Below are positions 46,908 through 53,934 of a stretch of DNA of 53,934 bases, in pieces. The position numbers and the translations under genes are program-made. The DNA comes from an unicellular cyanobacterium SU3 (lineage in GTDB: Bacteria; Cyanobacteriota; Cyanobacteriia; Cyanobacteriales; Microcystaceae), in the NCBI GenBank assembly GCA_002172675.1, contig NETF01000170.1, positions 1 to 53,934 of the forward strand, read 5' to 3'. Position 1 is the first letter of the stretch. Each line of letters opens with the position of its first letter. Under the pieces are notes generated by a model, which saw nothing but the letters and a program-made list of their open reading frames with translations, was not told where the DNA came from and did no database searches.

Positions 46908-48005
46908 TTACAATTCCACTTCTTTTCCTGATGAAAGTTTTGAAAAAGGATTATAAAATAGACTACCAGTTTGGGGTGGTAAGGTGGGATCACCGATAAT
47001 TTCTGTTATCCCTTTAATCACTCCCGTTAAAGGAATAGCCAGAATCACTCCTAATAAACCACCAATTTTTGCCCCCAATAATAAAGCAATAAAAATCATC
47101 ACTGGGGGAAGTCCGGTTAAATTCCCCATAATTCTCGGCGCAATTAAATTATCTTTAACTTGTTGAATAATAACGGCAGTAATTAATACTTGAACCGCTA
47201 ACCACCAATTAATAAACGTCAAAATGATAGTAACTGTTCCAATACCTAATGTTGCCCCAATAAAGGGTAAAATCTCCATTACCCCAATGAACACAGCAAA
47301 GAGAAGAAAAAAGGGAATTCCTAACAGTCGAAAGGCAATGGTTAAGCTAACCGCCATAAATAAACCTAAGATTAATTGGCCGGTTAAAAATCGTTGTAAA
47401 TTCTTTTCTAATGTAGTGGTTAAAACGTCCCGAATTTGAGGAGAGAAAAAGTTTACTATACTTTTCCAAATTTTTTCTCCATCTAATAACATATAAAAAG
47501 AAATAACAATAACAACAATTAAATCGATAAACCAGTTAAAGGTTCCTACGACTAATCCGAAACCAGTAGAAGCAATATCTTTTGTTTGTGCTTCAATTTT
47601 ACTTAATATTTGAGAAGCCAAAAACTCAAGGTCAATGGGTAAATTTTTAGTATTAATTAGTGCTTGTAATGTCACTAATTGTTGTTCTCCTTCCTCTAAT
47701 AAACTTGGCAATTTAGTAATTAACTGTTTTCCTTGGTTAACCACAGGAGGAAGTAAAGTAATTCCCAAGAAAATAACAATCAAAATGGCTCCTAAATAAA
47801 CCAATGTCGCAGCTAAAGAACGCGGTAAAACAGTTTTTAAACCTCGTACAGGATAATTTAATAAAAAAGCAATTAAAGAAGCAGTTAAAATCAAACTAAT
47901 TAAGCCACCAATATAACTTAAAGTTTTAATGGTTAACCAACCTGTAACTAATATCAGTAACCAAGTAACTAGAATTTTTTGAGGACGGGAAAACCAAGAA
48001 TTCAT
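46908..48005 (-). CDS. AI-2E family transporter (PerM-like)
   Basis: The permease of 365 residues has about eight membrane segments. An N-terminal pair ('TLSYIGGLISLILTASLIAFLLNYPV') is followed by an amphipathic middle ('ATLEKNLQRFLTGQLILGLFMAV') and the family's conserved C-terminal run, 'IPFFLLFAVFIGVMEILPFIGATLGIG'. It ends with 'GGLLGVILAIPLTGVIKGI'. The family was named for TqsA/YdgG, but in cyanobacteria its cargo is unknown. It lies downstream of the DnaE-C gene by 31 bp on the same strand. Confidence 0.9.
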   Translation of the reverse strand: MNSWFSRPQKILVTWLLILVTGWLTIKTLSYIGGLISLILTASLIAFLLNYPVRGLKTVLPRSLAATLVYLGAILIVIFLGITLLPPVVNQGKQLITKLPSLLEEGEQQLVTLQALINTKNLPIDLEFLASQILSKIEAQTKDIASTGFGLVVGTFNWFIDLIVVIVISFYMLLDGEKIWKSIVNFFSPQIRDVLTTTLEKNLQRFLTGQLILGLFMAVSLTIAFRLLGIPFFLLFAVFIGVMEILPFIGATLGIGTVTIILTFINWWLAVQVLITAVIIQQVKDNLIAPRIMGNLTGLPPVMIFIALLLGAKIGGLLGVILAIPLTGVIKGITEIIGDPTLPPQTGSLFYNPFSKLSSGKEVEL

Positions 48006-48036
48006 GAGTTCGTTTTAATCATGGACAACAAAAAGT

Positions 48037-49395
48037 TTATGAGGATAAATCACTAACTAAAGGGGTAGGATAAGCATTAAAATGAGCCTTTCTGAGAGCC
48101 TCGACCACTGATTGATCATTTTGTACCCAATAATCTTGTCCTAAGCGAATTAACTGGCGATTTTCTCCGCTTCCGATAATAGCAATAACAGGAACTTTTG
48201 CTTTATTTTTATCTCCAGAATGTTCTTGAAGAATTCCTTTTAAACTATGATAAGAAACTTGATTCATTGCTTGTTCCAGACTCAAGTTTACCATCACCAT
48301 TCTCACCGTTTCTACGGGTTCGGCATCTTCAACAATTAACTGAACTTTATCATCTCGATAATCAACTTTTCCCCAAACAATGAGGCGGGAATCTTCAACT
48401 AAAATCTCTCGAATTCTTTTATAAGCTTCAGGAAAACAAACCCCTTCTACCTGCGCTGAACCATCTTCTAAGACTAAAAAAGCCATGGGATCTCCTTTTT
48501 TTGTCGTGTATTGTTTAACTTCATTAGCCATAACAACAGCACTCACTTTTGTCCTTGCTTTCTGCTCTGCCATTTCATTTAAGTTGATGGGAGATAAAAT
48601 TTTAGCAGCTTTTTTGACCGCCGTTAACGGGTGTTCAGACACATAAAAACCGAGATGTTCTTTTTCTAATTTTAATTTATCTTGTAATGAATAATCTTCT
48701 ACAGGAGAAGCACTGGGAGCGTGTTTAAAATCAGTATTTGATTCTGTTGTTTCCGTATCATTACCGCTCATTAGGTCAAAAATATTTAACTGTCCACTTT
48801 CTTTTTCTTTTGTTCTTTTTTGCGCCCAAGGAACAACTAATTCTAAATCATTAATTAATTGTTTGCGATTGGGATTAATGGCATCAAAGGCTCCGGCATA
48901 AACTAAGGTTTCTAATGCCCTTTTATTAACAGAACGTAAATCAACCCGACAGCAAAAATCTGCTAAAGATTCAAATGCGCCTTCTGCTTCTTCCCTTGCT
49001 TTTAAAATGTTATCAATTGCTCCTTCTCCTAAATTTCTAACCGCCGAAAAACCAAAAAGAATTTGTGTTCCTACAGGGGTAAAATCTTTTTGTGAGCGAT
49101 TGATATCGGGGGGTAAAACATCAATGCCCATTTTTTGGCAGTTTTCCCGATATTTTTCAACTTTATCTTGATTATCGCTACTGGCGGTTAATAAAGCCGT
49201 CATGTATTCAACAGGATAATTAGCCTTTAAATAAGCCGTTTGATAGGTGACATAAGCATAGGCAGTAGAGTGAGATTTATTGAAACAATTAGAGGCAATT
49301 GAGCTATTACCTAACAAAAAATTATGATCCTTTTCCACACCAATATCATAGACTTTTTGCACTCCTAATGACTGACGACCAATAATTTTAACCAT
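48037..49395 (-). CDS. dnaE-C: DNA polymerase III alpha subunit, C-terminal half (DnaE-C)
   Basis: The protein has a 36-residue C-intein followed by the DnaE C-extein beginning Cys37-Phe-Asn. The extein has '[28 protein letters not shown]' and '[15 protein letters not shown]', the helix-hairpin-helix (about 125-210), and the OB domain '[35 protein letters not shown]' (about 280-315). In cyanobacteria dnaE is encoded in two unlinked genes whose products are joined by protein trans-splicing, giving the replicative polymerase subunit. The N-terminal half must be elsewhere. The length of 452 residues is normal for DnaE-C. Confidence 0.97.
   Translation of the reverse strand: MVKIIGRQSLGVQKVYDIGVEKDHNFLLGNSSIASNCFNKSHSTAYAYVTYQTAYLKANYPVEYMTALLTASSDNQDKVEKYRENCQKMGIDVLPPDINRSQKDFTPVGTQILFGFSAVRNLGEGAIDNILKAREEAEGAFESLADFCCRVDLRSVNKRALETLVYAGAFDAINPNRKQLINDLELVVPWAQKRTKEKESGQLNIFDLMSGNDTETTESNTDFKHAPSASPVEDYSLQDKLKLEKEHLGFYVSEHPLTAVKKAAKILSPINLNEMAEQKARTKVSAVVMANEVKQYTTKKGDPMAFLVLEDGSAQVEGVCFPEAYKRIREILVEDSRLIVWGKVDYRDDKVQLIVEDAEPVETVRMVMVNLSLEQAMNQVSYHSLKGILQEHSGDKNKAKVPVIAIIGSGENRQLIRLGQDYWVQNDQSVVEALRKAHFNAYPTPLVSDLSS
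49288..49395 (-). other. C-terminal split-intein fragment (DnaE Int-C)
   Basis: The first 36 codons are the intein: it begins '[20 protein letters not shown]', contains '[10 protein letters not shown]', and ends 'IASN' with the splice-site Asn36, directly before the extein Cys37. It resembles the well-known Synechocystis and Nostoc DnaE Int-C. All residues needed at the junction are present. Confidence 0.95.
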
Positions 49396-49446
49396 AATGT
49401 TTTAACTAATGATATTCTATGAAAAGTTAGCAAACTCAGCAAAAAA

Positions 49447-50421
49447 ATGGACTTAGCTATTGTAATTATTAACTATAAAACCCCTCAACTGGTGATAGAC
49501 TGTTTACAATCGCTGCAACCCCAGATAGATAGCTCCCGTCATCGGGTGATGTTAGTAGATAATGACTCTGGGGATGATTCTGTCCCTATTTTAGAACAAG
49601 CCATTAAAGATTATCACTGGGAATCTTGGGTAAAATTAATTTCTTCTCCCGTTAATGGTGGGTTTTCTGCGGGTAACAATATTGGCATCAAAGCGGTTAG
49701 AGCGAAAGCCTACTTACTCTTGAATAGTGATACCATTGTTAGGCCAGAGGCAATCGCTACTTTAGAAACGGCTTTAGACAAGCATCCTGAAGCTGGTTTA
49801 ATTAGTCCTCGTCTCGAATGGCCTGATGAAACCCCACAAATTAGCTGTTTTCGCTATCACTCCCCTGTCAGTCAGTTTATCGATGGTGCGGCCACTGGTC
49901 CCGTTACCAAGCTTCTCAATGCTTATGATGTCCCCATACCTGTCAAGGATACCCCTTTTGAACCCCAGTGGACTAGCTTTGCTTGTGTGTTAATTCGACA
50001 AGAGGTTATTGAACAAATCGGGTTGATGGATGAAGGCTATTTTATGTATTTTGATGATGTGGACTACTGTCGTCGCGCGAGAAAGGACGGATGGACGGTT
50101 CTCCATTGGCCTGATGCTAGGGTGGTTCATCTACGAGGGGGAAGTGGTTCGGTTAAATCAGAAGTCGCAGCCCGTCAGCGTCCCCGTCCTTACCTCTATG
50201 CGTCCCGTTCTCGCTATTTTGCTAAATTTTACGGCAGTTTTGGCCTGTGGGTTACTAATGTTTGTTGGTTATTGGGACGGAGTATTGCTTGGATGCGAGA
50301 ATTGGTTAACAATAAACAACCTCATACTTGTGAATACCAAGAACAAGATATTTGGACGAATTGGAAAGAACCTTTTAAATTGCCTATTTTACCTGCTAGT
50401 AATCATGAAAAAACTGCCTAA
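49447..50421 (+). CDS. GT2-family glycosyltransferase (rhamnosyltransferase-like)
   Basis: This is an inverting GT-A enzyme. 'DLAIVIINYKTPQLVIDCLQSL' opens the fold, and 'VNGGFSAGNNIGIKAV' (69-84) precedes the metal-binding 'LLLNSDTIV' with Ser94-Asp95. 'MDEGYFMYFDDVDYCRRARKDGWTVLHWPDARVVHLRG' is the acceptor-binding and catalytic-base region typical of the rhamnosyltransferase group. Its last 17 bases overlap the start of the sulfotransferase gene, so the two are translationally coupled and probably modify the same glycan. Confidence 0.9.
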   Translation: MDLAIVIINYKTPQLVIDCLQSLQPQIDSSRHRVMLVDNDSGDDSVPILEQAIKDYHWESWVKLISSPVNGGFSAGNNIGIKAVRAKAYLLLNSDTIVRPEAIATLETALDKHPEAGLISPRLEWPDETPQISCFRYHSPVSQFIDGAATGPVTKLLNAYDVPIPVKDTPFEPQWTSFACVLIRQEVIEQIGLMDEGYFMYFDDVDYCRRARKDGWTVLHWPDARVVHLRGGSGSVKSEVAARQRPRPYLYASRSRYFAKFYGSFGLWVTNVCWLLGRSIAWMRELVNNKQPHTCEYQEQDIWTNWKEPFKLPILPASNHEKTA

Positions 50422-51286
50422 TTTTATTATTATCGGTGCCATGAAATGCGCGACCAGTTCCCTCCATGAACAATTACATCAACAACCAGGAATTTTTATG
50501 AGTGAACTGAAAGAACCTAATTTTTTTAGTAATGATGAAGAATATAGTAAAGGGTTAAACTGGTATTTATCCCATTTTGAACCAGCTAATATTGATGATT
50601 TAATCGGAGAATCTAGCACCCATTATACTAAATTACCCACTTATCCCCACACCATTGAACGACTACAAAAACATCTCCCTGATGCTAAGTTTATTTATGT
50701 TATGCGTCATCCCGTTAATCGGTTAGTTTCTCAATATATTCATGAATGGAGTCAAAGGGTTATTTCTGAAGAGATTAATGAAAGTCTTGATCATCATCCC
50801 GAATTAATTGAATATAGTTTATATACGAAACAATTACAACCCTATTTTGATGCGTTTGGACAAGACAGAGTATTACCGATTTTTTTTGAGAGAATGTTAA
50901 CGACTCCTCAAACAGAATTAGAAAAAATTTGTCACTTTATTGGCTATACAAACCGACCCCAATGGGATGAGGAATTAAATGCAAGTAATGTCTCCAATCA
51001 ACGAATGATTAAAAGTGGTTGGCGAGATGCTATTGTAGAAGCACCAGGGTTAAAACAGTTACGACGTTTATTAATTCCTAAAAGCTTCCGAACTTGGGTA
51101 AGAAGTCTCTGGACAATTAAGAAAAAACCTGAGTTGGCCCCCGAAAATATTGAGAAACTTAAGGAAATTTTTGATCAAGATTTAGAGGTTTTAGGAAGTT
51201 GGTTAGGAGTTGAATTAACTTGTGATAATTTTCAAGAAACGGTCAAAAATTCATCCTTAAATTGGGTTAATACAACTCGTATTTAA
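50405..51286 (+). CDS. PAPS-dependent sulfotransferase
   Basis: I place the start at ATG 50405, which gives the canonical N-terminus 'MKKLPNFIIIGAMKCATSSL' with the 5'-phosphosulfate loop (11-19, Lys14). 'FIYVMRHPVNRLVSQYIHEW' is the 3'-phosphate site (Arg101, Ser109). The length of 294 residues matches bacterial sulfotransferases. It overlaps the 3' end of the GT2 gene, so sulfation of the sugar that GT2 adds is a reasonable inference. Its 3' end overlaps the convergent RNA methyltransferase gene by 20 bases. The Golgi-type relatives act on glycans. Confidence 0.9.
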   Translation: MKKLPNFIIIGAMKCATSSLHEQLHQQPGIFMSELKEPNFFSNDEEYSKGLNWYLSHFEPANIDDLIGESSTHYTKLPTYPHTIERLQKHLPDAKFIYVMRHPVNRLVSQYIHEWSQRVISEEINESLDHHPELIEYSLYTKQLQPYFDAFGQDRVLPIFFERMLTTPQTELEKICHFIGYTNRPQWDEELNASNVSNQRMIKSGWRDAIVEAPGLKQLRRLLIPKSFRTWVRSLWTIKKKPELAPENIEKLKEIFDQDLEVLGSWLGVELTCDNFQETVKNSSLNWVNTTRI

Positions 51287-52394
51287 GCAAGGTGCAAGGT
51301 AAAGAACCATTATAAATAGGAATACGTCCAGAGGTTCTTAAACCAATTTTTTTGGTTAATTCTTTATTTCCACTTAAAACGTAAGCTGTCCATCCTTTAA
51401 AACGCTGTTTAAATACATCGCCTAATAACTTATATAATGCTCCTAATTCCTGGGAGGTACCTAACCGTTTACCATAGGGAGGATTACAAATAATAATACC
51501 ATGATCGGTGGGGGGTTCAATATTTTCTAAAGCAACTTGACTTAATTTTAAATGATGGTCAAGGTCACATTTTCTAGCATTAATGGTTGCTTGTTGTACC
51601 ATTTCAAAGTTTTCATCACTGCCAAAAATAGGTGCATCTAATTCATTTTTTTGTTGCTGAATAGCATCCTCTATTATTTCATCACATAAAGCTGCATCAA
51701 AGTTTGGCCACTGTTCAAAATTAAAATTATTTCTCGATAAACCTGGCGCAATATTTAAGCTTTTAAAAGCAGCCTCAATGGGTAAAATTCCTGACCCACA
51801 CATGGGGTCTAAAAAAGGAATATCAGGTGTCCAGTTTGCCATCTCTAAGAGTGCAGCAGCTAAGCTTTCTTTTAGCGGTGCAACTCCCATTGCTGGCCGA
51901 TATCCTCTACGGTGTAAACTGTCTCCTGAACTGTCTAAACTAATAATACATTCATCTTCATAAATATGGGCATTGATTAAAATATCGGGGTTTTTAACAT
52001 CAATATTTGAGCGACTATTGTAGCGATCGCGTTGTTGATCAACAATAGCATTTTTTATCTGTAAGGCTGTAAAATGAGTATGATTTAAGTGTTGATTTTT
52101 GCCTGTACAATTAACGGCAAAAGTTTGGTCAATTTTTATATAGTCAGACCAATCTATTTTTTTGACATTTTTGTATAATTCTTCTGCATTTTTACTTTTT
52201 ATAGTATTAATGGGAACTAAAACTCGAAAGATAATTCTTGACCAGATATTAACTTTATATAATAAGGCTTGATCTCCTTCAAAATAGACCCCAGTAAAGT
52301 CAGGAGTAACGTTTTTTGCTCCTAATTTTTCTAACTCTTTAGCAGCAATTTCTTCTAAACCTCTAGCAACCGTAGCAAAATATTGATTAGTCAT
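51267..52394 (-). CDS. THUMP-domain RNA guanine-N2 methyltransferase (RlmL-type)
   Basis: An N-terminal THUMP domain (about 1-160, 'ARGLEEIAAKELEKLGAKNV' and 'INAHIYEDECIISLDSSGDSLHRRGYR') binds RNA. The Rossmann methyltransferase half has 'FLDPMCGSGILPIEAAF' (SAM motif I) and 'IIICNPPYGKRLG' (NPPY, motif IV), which methylates exocyclic N2 of guanine in RNA. The substrate is probably 23S rRNA as for RlmL, but tRNA (Trm14-like) cannot be excluded. It has 375 residues, about the N-terminal half length of the fused E. coli RlmKL, as normal in cyanobacteria. Confidence 0.88.
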   Translation of the reverse strand: MTNQYFATVARGLEEIAAKELEKLGAKNVTPDFTGVYFEGDQALLYKVNIWSRIIFRVLVPINTIKSKNAEELYKNVKKIDWSDYIKIDQTFAVNCTGKNQHLNHTHFTALQIKNAIVDQQRDRYNSRSNIDVKNPDILINAHIYEDECIISLDSSGDSLHRRGYRPAMGVAPLKESLAAALLEMANWTPDIPFLDPMCGSGILPIEAAFKSLNIAPGLSRNNFNFEQWPNFDAALCDEIIEDAIQQQKNELDAPIFGSDENFEMVQQATINARKCDLDHHLKLSQVALENIEPPTDHGIIICNPPYGKRLGTSQELGALYKLLGDVFKQRFKGWTAYVLSGNKELTKKIGLRTSGRIPIYNGSLPCTLLKYELY

Positions 52395-52405
52395 TATTTT
52401 TCTTT

Positions 52406-52735
52406 TTATGTAAGATTATCTAAATCATTTTTTGTTAAGGGGTTTTGTGAGCTATGACGAATATATAAAATATAAACGGTATCTTCTCGAATTGTAAAAA
52501 GAACCCGATAAATATTTTTAGTTTTTCCATCAAGCAGTTGTCTAACATCTTCTGAAAAAATATCATTTTCTATAGCGAAAGCACAACGTTGAGGCATTTC
52601 TTGTAGTGTGGCAATTTTATTCATTAATCCTTTAAACCACTCATCAGCAAATACTTCATTGACCTTTCGATACCAATTATACGCTTTTTCTATTTCTCCT
52701 TCCGCAATAAAAGTGATTTTCACTTTAAATGCCAT
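52406..52735 (-). CDS. RelE/ParE-family toxin
   Basis: I use the ATG at 52733-52735; a longer frame starts at 52768. The fold begins 'MAFKVKITFIAEGEIEKAYNWYRKV' and ends with the strand pair 'NIYRVLFTIREDTVYILYIRHSSQNPL', typical of ParE/RelE toxins. The first gene of the pair, the antitoxin, lies upstream and overlaps by 11 bases, the standard module layout. ParE members poison gyrase and RelE members cleave mRNA at the ribosome; which applies is not decided by the sequence. Confidence 0.85.
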   Translation of the reverse strand: MAFKVKITFIAEGEIEKAYNWYRKVNEVFADEWFKGLMNKIATLQEMPQRCAFAIENDIFSEDVRQLLDGKTKNIYRVLFTIREDTVYILYIRHSSQNPLTKNDLDNLT

Positions 52736-52982
52736 ATTTTTTGTGCATTTCTTCAATGAAATCCTCAATAGAACGAGTTTTTCCTGCGTCTAGTTCTTCA
52801 AAACCTTTTTGAATACCTGCAATCGTTTCTAAGTAATCTATAAACTGTTTTAATTTAGTTGAATCAATTGTGTTAGGATCTAAGAAAGTAACAAGAACTT
52901 GTGAGCGATCGTTAATATCTTGGGGAAGTTCACTCAGTTGTATTTTTCCATTTTGGTAAATTCCTTCGATAGTTTTTAACAT
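52725..52982 (-). CDS. Antitoxin, AF2212/DUF104-like
   Basis: The 85-residue antitoxin precedes and overlaps the toxin gene. The N-terminal strands 'TIEGIYQNGKIQLSELPQDINDRSQVLVTFL' resemble the DUF104/AF2212-type DNA-binding beta domain. The C-terminal helix 'TRSIEDFIEEMHKKYGI' should wrap around the toxin. Antitoxins of this kind repress their own operon. A repeat with an inverted structure lies just upstream. Confidence 0.75.
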   Translation of the reverse strand: MLKTIEGIYQNGKIQLSELPQDINDRSQVLVTFLDPNTIDSTKLKQFIDYLETIAGIQKGFEELDAGKTRSIEDFIEEMHKKYGI

Positions 52983-53056
52983 AGCTTTCTCTTTAAAGTT
53001 TTTTACTTAACCGTAGTAGACTGACACGACTAATTTTATATATTAAATTTGATGGA

Positions 53057-53098
53057 GTGCAAGCATCTTGCTTGCTATCGAGTAAGCAGGATGCTCAC
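53057..53098. repeat. Imperfect palindromic repeat (REP-like)
   Basis: GTGCAAGCATCTTGCTTGC on the left is nearly complementary to TAAGCAGGATGCTCAC on the right, with spacer ATCGAG. The 'GCAAGCATC' words are a familiar interspersed palindrome type in cyanobacterial spacers. It lies between the toxin-antitoxin operon and the unknown membrane protein gene. Confidence 0.5.
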
Positions 53099-53185
53099 AT
53101 TCCTATTACTTGATTTTAGTTGATACAATGAACTACAATTTAATACTATCTTAGCACATTATTTTGATTAAAAAATAAACTCTTT

Positions 53186-53836
53186 CTAATTATTTTGATT
53201 TTCAGGCGTTTTCTGTCTGACGCGTATTTGTTCAATTAAGATATAAATTTCATCTAAAAATTCACTTCCTAACTTAGCTAATCTTCTTTTATCTTTACGG
53301 ATATAATTTTTTAACCAATCACTCAAAAATTCAGAACTACAATATTCATCAATTTCTGTCTCTTCCGTTGAGTACAATAAAATTGACCGTTCTAATATTA
53401 CAGCAAATTCTGTTAACAGTTTTTCTGAGTCTTGATTAGAAATAATTAGATTTTTCTCACGACTATAAATAATCAGTCGTTTGCAAAATGTTTCATTTTT
53501 ATACCATTTGATTAAATTCAAGACATCTTCAGCTATAAGACTATCTGGACGATGTTTCTTTGTGACCCATTTTCTCCATTTAATTAAATCTGGAATCAAT
53601 TTTTTCAAGAATTTAAAAGTCGGTATTAAAATCATAATTAAACAACTGGCTAAATAAATGAGAATTAGTATTTCTATAGCTAATTTATTATCTGGATTTT
53701 TCGCAAACCATGATATACTCTGAAAAAATCCTATACTTGTCAAAATCACTAAATATGTCCAAAAACTACCTAAAATAATTCTGCATATTTTTAACGATCT
53801 CCTATAATAGACATCTCCATAATTTAATAAAATCAA
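53186..53836 (-). CDS. Unknown membrane protein, 216 aa
   Basis: I do not recognise a family. Two transmembrane helices are clear, at about 20-40 ('IILGSFWTYLVILTSIGFF') and 52-75 ('IEILILIYLASCLIMILI'). They are followed by a basic cytoplasmic domain of about 140 residues rich in helices. The start is uncertain: the only start codon near is TTG at 53836, but the frame stays open upstream to about 53908 without an ATG. The gene is very AT-rich, more than the housekeeping genes. It may be cut at its 5' end by the transposase-bearing element that begins nearby. Confidence 0.5.
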   Translation of the reverse strand: MILLNYGDVYYRRSLKICRIILGSFWTYLVILTSIGFFQSISWFAKNPDNKLAIEILILIYLASCLIMILIPTFKFLKKLIPDLIKWRKWVTKKHRPDSLIAEDVLNLIKWYKNETFCKRLIIYSREKNLIISNQDSEKLLTEFAVILERSILLYSTEETEIDEYCSSEFLSDWLKNYIRKDKRRLAKLGSEFLDEIYILIEQIRVRQKTPENQNN

Positions 53837-53877
53837 GAAATATAGTATAATAAAATGAATAATTAGTTCAAAAAAGA

Positions 53878-53934
53878 ATGGAAACTTACACTTGGAGCTA
53901 TCTAAAAAAATATCCTAAACAAACCAAAAGATTA
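53878..53934 (+). CDS. Transposase N-terminus (partial), IS5-like
   Basis: An ATG at 53878 opens a frame reading METYTWSYLKKYPKQTKRL and leaves the window. The 'YLKKYPKQTKRLLG' type start is seen in cyanobacterial transposases of the IS5/IS4-like DDE group. AAAGAATGG context gives a weak ribosome site. Only 19 codons are visible, so the family is tentative. Confidence 0.5.
   Translation, partial: METYTWSYLKKYPKQTKRL

Noticed and set aside
50030-50404. 125-codon extension of the sulfotransferase into the GT2 gene
   Set aside because: The extension is the shifted reading of the conserved GT2 frame; the sulfotransferase family starts at 'MKKLPNFIIIGAMKC'.

Overview
The window is from a low-GC unicellular cyanobacterium, probably of the Crocosphaera/Cyanothece type. 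The genus is inferred; the phylum is well supported. The phylum evidence is a full phycobilisome core-membrane linker (apcE), many HIP1 palindromes (GCGATCGC), the C-terminal half of DnaE beginning with a split-intein fragment, a PedR-like regulator, CtpA, several Uma2-family genes and the small RNA Yfr1 beside trxA.

Layout. 1-820: a wrecked region with the end of an IS66-like element, the Uma2 gene it cut, and the tail of a lost PEP-CTERM protein gene. 1051-5049: apcE, its HIP1-containing terminator, and a GNAT protein. 5297-8892: surface-polysaccharide type enzymes (glycosyltransferase, sulfotransferase), a TVP38-type membrane protein and the Mn exporter MntP. 9201-12644: a 5-methylcytosine methyltransferase in an operon with exonuclease III, then CtpA. 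12770-14908: a receptor whose cyclase-like domain has lost the catalytic residues. 15130-18682: glyQ, a Uma2 gene split by a 116-bp MITE with TA target duplication, an HsdR-N-like nuclease, an intact Uma2 gene and a decayed HigA antitoxin. 18748-21906: trxA with its terminator, Yfr1, and the helicase gene pcrA. 22069-23622: a small stress-type cluster, partly decayed (DUF2267 tail, HdeD, gutted SDR). 23685-27640: thioesterase, two tandem GT4 glycosyltransferases and a GT2. 27967-35613: metallophosphoesterase, universal stress protein, Ser/Thr kinase, anmK, recR and conserved unknowns.

35889-41931 is a chemosensory operon: a PilJ-like receptor, a CheA-REC hybrid kinase and a CheW-like protein. 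A Gln tRNA follows. 42414-45659 holds a three-gene set: a retropepsin-like lipoprotein, a UUP1-type membrane protein with an inactive transglutaminase domain, and a RimK-like ATP-grasp ligase, closed by a terminator. This set looks like a peptide-ligation and cleavage system at the membrane whose substrate I cannot name. 45997-46819 is PedR followed by a TolB-like lipoprotein. 46908-51286: an AI-2E-family permease, DnaE-C with its intein piece, a GT2 and a sulfotransferase. 51267-53934: an RNA methyltransferase, a toxin-antitoxin pair, a repeat, an unknown membrane protein and the start of a transposase that leaves the window.

The most notable signals are the retropepsin/UUP1/ATP-grasp operon, the catalytically dead cyclase receptor, the reconstructible MITE insertion in one Uma2 gene and the IS66-like insertion in another, Yfr1, and the split intein. 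I found no CRISPR array, prophage or classical restriction-modification locus.
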